From the NCBI RefSeq assembly GCF_036248275.1, contig NZ_CP109181.1, positions 8,370,001 to 8,434,000 of the forward strand: a DNA stretch of 64,000 bases. Direction: 5' to 3'. Positions 58,109 to 64,000 of the stretch are shown here, piece by piece. A program made the translations under genes and the position numbers. Origin of the DNA: Streptomyces sp. NBC_01716. Its GTDB lineage: Bacteria > Actinomycetota > Actinomycetes > Streptomycetales > Streptomycetaceae. The notes under the pieces are model-generated. The model ran no database searches, was not told the origin of the DNA, and saw nothing but the letters and a program-made list of their open reading frames with translations. Position 1 is the stretch's first letter; each line of letters begins with the position of its first letter.

Positions 58109-58981
58109 TCAGCGCGTGCGGCGTTTGCGCGGCGAGGCGCCCGACGCCAGGGGAGAGCGCGCCAGTTCGACGCAGCCGGCCGTGATGAGGGCGACCGCGA
58201 CGAGTTCGGGCAGCAGCCACCAGCCCGTACGTACGCTCTCGCCGAACAGCGTCACCCCGTAGGTGATGCTGATCAGCGCGTCGCCCAGCGTCAGCATCGG
58301 CTGCGAAGCGACGAGGGAGCCTGCCTGGAGCGCGTTCTGGAGGAGGTAGAGCGCACCGATTCCGGCGGCGCCGGTGGCGTACAGCTGCCAGGAAGTGAAG
58401 AACGCCTGGATCCCGTCTCCTTGGTCGAGGCTGGCCACGGCGTCCTTGAGCAGCGCGGCGGTCAGGGCGTACGCGCAGGCCGCCGCGAGTCCCAGCAGCG
58501 CGGCACGCGCGTTACCCCGCGTCCGGAGCGCCGTGGCGATCACCACCGCTTCGAAGGCCCCGGTGATGATCAGGGCCGGGACCCAGGAGAGACCCTCCAC
58601 GGTCTCGGTGCCGCCGGTGGGGGCGGACGCACCGAGGCCGAGCACCAGGCCGATGGTCACCGCGGCCACGCCCGACCAGGCGCTGGGCGCCAGCCGGGAA
58701 CGGAAGGCGTAACTCGCGATCAGCAGGGTCAGGGGCAGCTCGATGACGAAGATCGGCTGTACGACGGCGATGGGGCCGGTCGCGAGCGCCACCCCCTGGC
58801 AGACAGCGGCCACGATCACCAGCGCGATACCGGCTAGCCACACCCGCTGGGTGAGCAGATGCTTGATCAGCGACAGGCGCATGGCCTCGGAGTCGGGCAG
58901 GGTGGAGGCGGCGCGCCGCTGGAGCACGGCGGCGCAGGCGTTGCTGATCGATGTCAGCACGGCGAAGAGGACACTGATCAC
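58109..58981 (-). CDS. DMT-family (EamA/NIPA-like) transporter
   Basis: A 290-residue membrane protein with about nine helices. GTG 58981 begins MISVLFAVLTSISNACAAV; longer frames upstream have no hydrophobic pattern. It has the 2 x 5 TM repeat of the drug/metabolite transporter superfamily (first half VLQRRAASTL, helices to ALKDAVASL; second half IGALYLLQNALQAGSLVASQPMLTLGDALISI). It shows the QP turn typical of DUF6/DMT exporters and a very basic C-terminal tail. Substrate unknown. Confidence 0.85.
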   Translation of the reverse strand: MISVLFAVLTSISNACAAVLQRRAASTLPDSEAMRLSLIKHLLTQRVWLAGIALVIVAAVCQGVALATGPIAVVQPIFVIELPLTLLIASYAFRSRLAPSAWSGVAAVTIGLVLGLGASAPTGGTETVEGLSWVPALIITGAFEAVVIATALRTRGNARAALLGLAAACAYALTAALLKDAVASLDQGDGIQAFFTSWQLYATGAAGIGALYLLQNALQAGSLVASQPMLTLGDALISITYGVTLFGESVRTGWWLLPELVAVALITAGCVELARSPLASGASPRKRRTR

Positions 58982-59095
58982 CGGCCCATCATGCGGGCGG
59001 CGGGCACCGGGGGGTGCTGTCAGCACGGGGGATACGTCCGTGCGGGGGCCGAACGAGTGAACGGCGACGCGCCTGCGGACAGCGGGCGCCGCCAC

Positions 59096-59133
59096 CGCGG
59101 GGCCGGCAGCGCGCGTCCGCCGCCGGCCCCGCG
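59096..59133 (-). terminator. Terminator after the ceramidase gene
   Basis: CGCGGGGCCGGC (59096-59107) pairs perfectly with GCCGGCCCCGCG (59122-59133) around a 14-base loop. Confidence 0.75.
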
Positions 59134-59144
59134 CCGACCAGCCC

Positions 59145-61208
59145 TCAGTTGACGGTGAACGTGGGGGACGTCCCCGTGAACGGCGTGATCTTCCCAAGGA
59201 GGTTCTTCGAGTCGCCGTGGTGCACGATCCGATACGTCCCGGGAGCGGTGTCCGCGCCGATGTCCCAGGTGACGGTGGCTTTCGACGTGCCGGTGAGACC
59301 GTTGAGGCGCGTCCACCGGTACCTCGTCCGCCAGTCACCGTCGTCCAGCGTCCGTACCCACCTGCCGTCGACCAGCCGCTGCACCTCCAGGAAGGTGCCG
59401 CCCCGGCGGACGTTGTTCTTCGGGTGCCCGGTGGCGAACTCGACCGTCGCGGTCCGGCCGCGCGCGTACGAGGCGTCCGGCGGGGTCAGCACCTCACCGA
59501 ACGCGGTGCCGGGAGGCGGGTTGTCGTACACCACACCGGTCTGGAAGTTGAACTGCCGCCCCGACTCGTCCGGCGGCGCCGTACCCCGGTCGAGCTCGGT
59601 GCCCTCGCGCAGGGACGCCGCGACCCGCGCGTACTCCTGCTGATAGGCGGGCAGCGTGTAGCGGCCGTAGAGGGTGGAGCCGCCCTCGTACTGCTGGCTG
59701 TCGTACTCCTCCGGTGTCGTCACGTACTGGCTGTAGGAGTTGGCGTACCCCTGGAGCAGCACCCGGTCGAGCGGGACACCGAGCTGCTCCGCCACCGTGC
59801 GGCGGACACGGAGCCCGGAGGTGATGGTGAACTCGCCCGGGGCGGCGACGAGATGGAGCTCGCCGATCTTCATGATCTGCAGGGGCAAAATCTTCGGGGT
59901 GACCGGATACACGTTGCTCAGCAGGCCCGTGGGGACCAGGCTCGCCTTCGGGTACTGGCACGTCGCCAGCCACGAGGGGGTGTCGATGTGCAGCGCGTCG
60001 ATGATGGAGGCGATCGGGGTGCGGGTGCCCTCGTTGAAGCCGGGGATCGCCGGGCCGTCCTCGACACTGCCCGCGAGAGTGGACGCGCCCACGACGGCGG
60101 GACAGGTGCGGTGCTCCTGCCCGTCCGGGGTGTAGGCCCCGTTCACCGTCACGTTCTCCATGTCGACGTACGCGAGCCGGGAGTCGACACCGCCGCTGAC
60201 CGGCTTCGCGTCCTGGTAGATCGTGCGGGCCTTGTCGAGCTGGCGCTCGCCGATGACGCGCGCGTTCTCGAACTCGTCCTCGGTCGGGCCGGATCCCGGC
60301 TTCAGGTTGAGGTTGGGGGACATGTCGCCGGCGTTGGTGTTGGGGAAGGCGGCGACGAACCCGGGTGTGTTGTCGAGATAGCGCACACCTTCCAGGTCGT
60401 GTTCCCAGGAGTAGGAGGCGTAGCCCTTGTTGTCGGGGCTGATGAGTGTGTTCTTGTTGGTGATCGAGGTGTTGTGTGTGGCGAACCAGCTGATCGCCCC
60501 GGCCTCCTTGCCGCCCTGCCGGAACCGCAGCACGGTCATGGCGGGGTCGACGGCTCCGGGGAACGCCGCCCGGTCGGCCGCCGGATTGCGGTCGAAGGCG
60601 GTACGGGAACGGTTGACGCTGGCGTTGGTGAGCGTGCCGGTGCCCAGGCTGATGGTGCCCGGCTTCAGGTCCTCGTGGGCCTTGACGACGGACTCGACGA
60701 TGCCGTCGACGATGGCCCGGTAGGTGCCGCTCTGGAAGCCGAGAACGGAGAGGTTGTACGCGACGTCGTGGGAGTAGCCGCCCGGTCCCGAGTGGGTGTG
60801 GGTGGCGGACAGCAGCACGTTCTCGTCGCCGTACAGGCTGCCGTAGCGCTCCTTGAGGCGTGAGACAACGCCCTGTTGGACGGACTGGAAGACCATCGCC
60901 AGGTCGGCGTTGACGTACACCACGCGCTTCCCGGTCGCCGGGTCGGCGACGACGAACGCGCGTGAGCGCTGGCGCTGGTGGATGCCCGAGGTCTTCTGGT
61001 CGAAGCTCGAATACCCCATCATTCCGGTCTCGGCGGCCTCACCGGTGACGTCGGCGATCCCGCGCCCGACGAGGTAGTCCCCGTCGCTCGCCGCGTCGCC
61101 GGCGGCGACGGCCGGGTCAGGCGCGGTGAACGAGGCGGCGCCCAGGCCCGCGACGACGGCAAGGACGGCGAGTCTGCTTCGGATACGACGGGGGGTGGGG
61201 GGTGACAT
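59145..61208 (-). CDS. Secreted neutral/alkaline ceramidase
   Basis: A 687-residue exported protein from ATG 61208 with CAGGAGG upstream; a longer frame to 61370 lacks sequence resemblance. The signal peptide ends near 35 (VAAGDAA). The N-terminal catalytic domain (about 45-540) carries family motifs: GRGIADVTGEAAETGMMGY, the His-rich zinc site SATHTHSGPGGY, and NTNAGDMSPNL with the nucleophile Ser. The C-terminal Ig-like domain (about 545-687) begins near VVYDNPPPG. The enzyme hydrolyses the amide bond of ceramide to sphingosine and fatty acid. Streptomycetes do not make sphingolipids, so its targets are host or environmental lipids. Confidence 0.92.
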   Translation of the reverse strand: MSPPTPRRIRSRLAVLAVVAGLGAASFTAPDPAVAAGDAASDGDYLVGRGIADVTGEAAETGMMGYSSFDQKTSGIHQRQRSRAFVVADPATGKRVVYVNADLAMVFQSVQQGVVSRLKERYGSLYGDENVLLSATHTHSGPGGYSHDVAYNLSVLGFQSGTYRAIVDGIVESVVKAHEDLKPGTISLGTGTLTNASVNRSRTAFDRNPAADRAAFPGAVDPAMTVLRFRQGGKEAGAISWFATHNTSITNKNTLISPDNKGYASYSWEHDLEGVRYLDNTPGFVAAFPNTNAGDMSPNLNLKPGSGPTEDEFENARVIGERQLDKARTIYQDAKPVSGGVDSRLAYVDMENVTVNGAYTPDGQEHRTCPAVVGASTLAGSVEDGPAIPGFNEGTRTPIASIIDALHIDTPSWLATCQYPKASLVPTGLLSNVYPVTPKILPLQIMKIGELHLVAAPGEFTITSGLRVRRTVAEQLGVPLDRVLLQGYANSYSQYVTTPEEYDSQQYEGGSTLYGRYTLPAYQQEYARVAASLREGTELDRGTAPPDESGRQFNFQTGVVYDNPPPGTAFGEVLTPPDASYARGRTATVEFATGHPKNNVRRGGTFLEVQRLVDGRWVRTLDDGDWRTRYRWTRLNGLTGTSKATVTWDIGADTAPGTYRIVHHGDSKNLLGKITPFTGTSPTFTVN

Positions 61209-61429
61209 GAGACCTCCTGCGCGGGGAGTACGACGGGACGCCCGACCCGGAAAGGCCGGCCGGGAACGGTGCCCCGACGGTAGAGGCGGACACCCTGCCG
61301 CGCATAGATCTCTACCGGCCAGTACACGGGCCGCCGTTCTCCGCACGGGAGCGTGAAGCGCAACCGTCATGAGCGGTGCGGCGTTGTGCAGTTCGAAGCG
61401 TCCAGTACCGCGACCAGGGGGGTCTCGCG

Positions 61430-61552
61430 ATGTACGACCGGCCGTTCCGTACGCTGCCCGAGGACGCTCGGCAGTCCGCGGCCGGGATCGCCGAGGCGGT
61501 CCACGCGGTCGTGTACGGGGCCGACGCCCGCGCCCGGGCGACGGCCCCGGGC
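61430..61552 (+). other. Possible gene fragment (N-terminal, high-GC3)
   Basis: From ATG 61430 (MYDRPFRTLPEDARQSAAGIAEAVHAVVYG) about 41 codons have strong G/C third positions in this frame, then the frame enters the antisense of the TetR gene, which ends at 61553. A weak GGGGG lies upstream. This looks like the start of a gene cut off by the TetR gene end, a remnant of rearrangement, or a small true gene whose stop overlaps. No family was recognised. Confidence 0.35.
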
Positions 61553-62140
61553 TCAGCCGGACGGCGGCGTCGGCGCGGTCCGGAGGCCGTCGGTGATGAG
61601 CGTGAGGATCCGGGCCGAGCGTGTCCCGCCGTCGCGCGCCGGGTCGATGCGCCAGAGCACGCTGAGCTGGAGCAGCACGTCCTCCGGGTCGAGCCCCGGC
61701 TTCAGGGAGCCGTCGGCGGCGCCCGCGTCGAGCAGAACGGCGATGGCGGCGAGGAAGGGCTCGTAGTGCTCGTCGTCCAGACCGCCGTTCGTCGCCGCGT
61801 GGACGACTTCGGCGACGCCGTACTTGAGCCTGCCGTAACGGGCCACCTCGCCGAACCAGCGTCGCAGGGCCTCCAGCGGCGGATACGACGCGACGAGCGC
61901 GGGCGCCAGGTCGATGAGCTCCTGGATGTCGTGGTCGTACAGCTCCATGACCAGCGCTTCCCTGGTGGGGAAGTGGCGGTAGAGCGTGCCGATGCCGACC
62001 CCCGCCGCCTTCGCGATCGCGGTCAGCGACGCCCCGCCTGACCCGGCGAGGGCCTCGCGTGCGGCGGTGAGGATCCGGTCCCGGTTACCGAGCGCGTCCT
62101 TCCGCGTCTTTCTGGGTCGCGGTGCCTCTGTGTCAGTCAT
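61553..62140 (-). CDS. TetR-family repressor of the divergent SDR gene
   Basis: A 195-residue TetR protein. The helix-turn-helix lies at about 25-65 (SLTAIAKAAGVGIGTLYRHFPTREALVMELY), and the ligand-binding domain follows. ATG 62140. It is divergent from the SDR gene at 62246, with two copies of a 14-bp palindrome in the 105-base gap, the normal arrangement for self- and neighbour-repression. The ligand is probably the SDR substrate or a similar hydrophobic aldehyde or ketone. Confidence 0.9.
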   Translation of the reverse strand: MTDTEAPRPRKTRKDALGNRDRILTAAREALAGSGGASLTAIAKAAGVGIGTLYRHFPTREALVMELYDHDIQELIDLAPALVASYPPLEALRRWFGEVARYGRLKYGVAEVVHAATNGGLDDEHYEPFLAAIAVLLDAGAADGSLKPGLDPEDVLLQLSVLWRIDPARDGGTRSARILTLITDGLRTAPTPPSG

Positions 62141-62162
62141 CCGTCCCGTCCGAGTTGAATAC

Positions 62163-62207
62163 CGGAGACCCCTCCGTTATGTTGGACCCGTATCGGAGGG
62201 GTCTCCG
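62163..62207. promoter_or_regulatory. Dual TetR operator in the divergent promoter
   Basis: CGGAGACCCCTCCG (62163-62176) and CGGAGGGGTCTCCG (62194-62207) are each palindromic at the ends (CGGAG/CTCCG) and are mirror images of each other. Their centres are 31 bp apart, about three helix turns, so both TetR dimers would bind on one face. Confidence 0.8.
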
Positions 62208-62245
62208 CTTCATCTTGTCACACGGTCCGCACCATGGAGGAAGTC

Positions 62246-63265
62246 ATGGCTGAGACAGTTCTGGTCACCGGCGGCAGCGGATACATCGCAGGCTGGTGCG
62301 TCACCGAGCTTCTGCGGCGCGGCTACGACGTCCGTACCACCGTGCGCGGCACGCACCGCGAGAAGACCGTCACCGAGGCGGTGTCGAGCGCCGTCGACCC
62401 GGCGGGACGGCTGACGTTCGCCGTCGCCGACCTCACCGCCGACGACGGCTGGGAGGACGCCCTCCGCGACGTCACCTACGTCCTGCACGTCGCCTCCCCC
62501 CTCGGCGCGAACACGGACGCCTCGGCCGATCTGATCACCCCGGCCCGGGACGGCGCGCTGCGGGTCCTGCGCGCGGCGACCGACGCGGGCGTCAAGCGCG
62601 TCGTGATGACCTCGGCCGCCAACGCCGCCAGCCCCTCGTCCTACGCCACCGCCGGCGTGACCGACGAGACCCTCTGGACCGACCCGGACGACCCGACCCT
62701 CATCCCGTACCGCCGTTCGAAGACCGTCGCCGAGCGCGCCGCGTGGGATTTCATGGACCGCTGTGACGGGCCCACCGAACTGGTCACCGTCCTGCCCGGC
62801 GCGGTGTTCGGCCCCGTCCTCACGACCGACAACATCGGCTCCGTCGGCATCATCGCGCGCATGCTCACCGGAAAGATGCCCGGAGTGCCCCGGATCGGCC
62901 TGGAGATCGTCGACGTCCGCGACCTTGTGGACGTTCACGTCCGGGCGATGACCGCACCGGAGGCGGCGGGCCAACGCTTCCTGGCCACGGGGGAGTTCAC
63001 CTGGATGGTGGAGATGGCACGTACCCTCCGCGAGGGACTCGGCGATGACGGCCGCAAGGTGCCCACCCGTCAGATCCCGGATTTCGCGGTCCGTCTCGCC
63101 GCCCGGTTCCGCGACCCGTCGCTGCGCGAGATCACCCCCGCGCTCGGACGTCGCAACCGCCACAGCACGGACAAGGCGCGCCGCGTACTCGGCTGGCAGT
63201 CACGGCCCACACGGCAGACGCTGCTCGACTGCGCCAACAGCCTGATCGCCCATCACGCCGTCTGA
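62246..63265 (+). CDS. Extended SDR (dihydroflavonol-4-reductase-like), TetR-regulated
   Basis: A 339-residue oxidoreductase. ATG 62246 has GGAGGAAG directly upstream. NAD(P) loop VTGGSGYIAGW (residues 7-17), RVVMTSAANAASPSS, YRRSKTVAERAAWDF with the catalytic Tyr and Lys, and PGAVFGPVL. Similar in type to the protein at 27963-29009. Divergent from its TetR repressor with two operators between them. Confidence 0.87.
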   Translation: MAETVLVTGGSGYIAGWCVTELLRRGYDVRTTVRGTHREKTVTEAVSSAVDPAGRLTFAVADLTADDGWEDALRDVTYVLHVASPLGANTDASADLITPARDGALRVLRAATDAGVKRVVMTSAANAASPSSYATAGVTDETLWTDPDDPTLIPYRRSKTVAERAAWDFMDRCDGPTELVTVLPGAVFGPVLTTDNIGSVGIIARMLTGKMPGVPRIGLEIVDVRDLVDVHVRAMTAPEAAGQRFLATGEFTWMVEMARTLREGLGDDGRKVPTRQIPDFAVRLAARFRDPSLREITPALGRRNRHSTDKARRVLGWQSRPTRQTLLDCANSLIAHHAV

Positions 63266-63268
63266 TTC

Positions 63269-63892
63269 CTACCTCAAGGCCGCCCCCTGGCCGCTGGAAT
63301 CGCGTGGTGCCGGTGGGAGCGGCGCCTGCCGGGGGCGTGCCTCGAACGCCTCGATGACGTACGCGGCGAACCGCCGGGAAGCCGCGACCTGGGCTTCGCC
63401 GGTCGAGGCATGGATCCCCTTGTTGGCCATCAGCATCAGGATGAGGTCGTCCAGCACGAAGTCGGCACGCAGACGCCCCGCCGCTTTCGCTCGCCGCGCC
63501 AGCTCGGCCACAGCCCTGACCGTGTACTCCCGGCCGCCGACGACATCGGTGGCGGCAGGGAACGCCGACAGGAACGCCTCGGTGAAGCCCCTGTCCCGTG
63601 CGTGCAGCTCACAGATCTTCTCGATCACCAGGCACAGCCCCTCCCACGGGTCCGGTGCGGCGGCCCCCTCGTCGACGATGGTGCGGCACGCCCGCAGCTG
63701 GTCGGCGAAGGCGGCGGCGATCAGGTCCTGTCTGGTCGGGAAGCGGCGGTACACGGTCGCGGGTCCCACCCCGGCGCGCCGGGCGATCTTCCGCGTCGGC
63801 ACGTTCAGGCCCTCGGCCGACAGCAGTTCCCGCGCCGCGCCGAGGATGCGCTCGCGGTTGTCCAGCGCGTCGGCGCGCAGAGTCTGAGGCAT
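63269..63892 (-). CDS. TetR-family transcriptional regulator
   Basis: A 207-residue regulator starting at ATG 63892 (MPQTLRADALDNRERI). A longer start at 63931 is possible but lies inside a perfect 16-bp palindrome. The helix-turn-helix is at about 28-65 (VPTRKIARRAGVGPATVYRRF). The ligand domain shows the SBP/AcrR-type end (VVGGREYTVRAVAELARRAKAAGRL). It ends 3 bases from the convergent SDR stop, so its 3' end abuts that gene. The cognate regulated gene is either itself or one left of the palindrome outside the window. Confidence 0.85.
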   Translation of the reverse strand: MPQTLRADALDNRERILGAARELLSAEGLNVPTRKIARRAGVGPATVYRRFPTRQDLIAAAFADQLRACRTIVDEGAAAPDPWEGLCLVIEKICELHARDRGFTEAFLSAFPAATDVVGGREYTVRAVAELARRAKAAGRLRADFVLDDLILMLMANKGIHASTGEAQVAASRRFAAYVIEAFEARPRQAPLPPAPRDSSGQGAALR

Positions 63893-63922
63893 TCGTCCGC
63901 CATCACTCTCACCTCGCTCAAC

Positions 63923-63938
63923 CGGACGCATGCGTCCG
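63923..63938. promoter_or_regulatory. Perfect 16-bp palindrome, TetR operator candidate
   Basis: CGGACGCATGCGTCCG (63923-63938), flanked by GTAAG, lies 31 bases upstream of the preferred TetR start. The shape is typical of an autoregulatory TetR site. Confidence 0.75.
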
Positions 63939-64000
63939 CTTACGGATCCAGCCTAGAACCCGGTGGCGCGCTTCGGGCTCGCGCGCTCGGTCCGTGCCCG

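Noticed and set aside
1..64000. Transposons, prophage, CRISPR arrays, tRNA or rRNA genes, secondary-metabolite core enzymes
   Set aside because: No transposase, integrase, spaced direct repeats, tRNA-like cloverleaf or PKS/NRPS/terpene core gene was seen on reading both strands.

Overview
The window is very GC-rich, with third codon positions almost always G or C, many GTG/TTG starts, Tat and lipoprotein signals, class F sortase-type and lipoprotein genes, a DUF5709-like protein, HxlR/ROK/IclR/TetR regulators and many stop/start overlaps (ATGA, GTGA, TGATG). Together these point to a Streptomyces or close relative. There is no rRNA, tRNA, CRISPR array, prophage or transposase. About 53 genes are supported. 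The content is mostly secreted enzymes, sugar uptake and one- or two-gene regulator/oxidoreductase modules, as expected of an accessory or chromosome-arm region.

Layout. 1-1000: the 5' end of a DUF5709-like gene and a Phd/Doc-like toxin-antitoxin pair with a degenerate Fic motif. 1012-5401: a FadR/GntR regulator with an apparently leaderless promoter, a creatininase-family hydrolase, a secreted esterase and an AbgT transporter. 5477-7591: an EF-G-like GTPase. 8165-9850: a Tat-exported glycosidase-like protein with a discoidin domain. 9910-11828: an NAD-kinase-like/SPFH gene pair. 11979-14996: a 1005-residue secreted mosaic (PA14, propeller, CBM, DUF1080). 15277-23487: an IclR-controlled sugar/sugar-acid module (dehydratase, alcohol dehydrogenase, U32-like protein, monosaccharide ABC transporter) tied together by three copies of one 14-bp operator. 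23513-25150: a DUF6510/flavin reductase/molybdopterin oxidoreductase trio. 25305-27915: a YciO/Sua5-like protein, a GH19 chitinase with a DasR-like site upstream and a secreted serine hydrolase. 27963-30846: an SDR, a PRC-barrel protein and a ROK repressor. 31042-35439: a secreted sugar-dehydrogenase-like propeller protein and a Tat-exported TIM-barrel sugar isomerase-like protein. 35802-39727: a secreted repeat protein, a divergent HxlR/NmrA pair, and an NLP (NPP1) toxin-like gene broken by a 1-base shift in a run of seven C.

40500-47780 holds the most interesting block: five tightly coupled genes (SWIM zinc finger, 466-residue protein of unknown function, VWA, MoxR-type AAA+ ATPase, DUF5682). 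They match the little-studied Escherichia coli yehL/M/P/Q set and look like an uncharacterised chaperone-like ATPase system.

47964-64000: a GlxA/FtrA-like AraC regulator beside RidA, a flavin disulfide oxidoreductase abutting a 5'-truncated aldo/keto reductase, and a two-component system followed by a small membrane-anchored protein and a class F sortase. Then come two epimerase/SDR modules, a DMT transporter, a neutral ceramidase and two TetR repressors, each with a clear palindromic operator.

Functional theme: capture and breakdown of polysaccharides, glycosides, chitin and lipids outside the cell, import and oxidation of the sugars, and small regulator/NAD(P)-oxidoreductase pairs. All functions are inferred from sequence reading alone; no database search was run.
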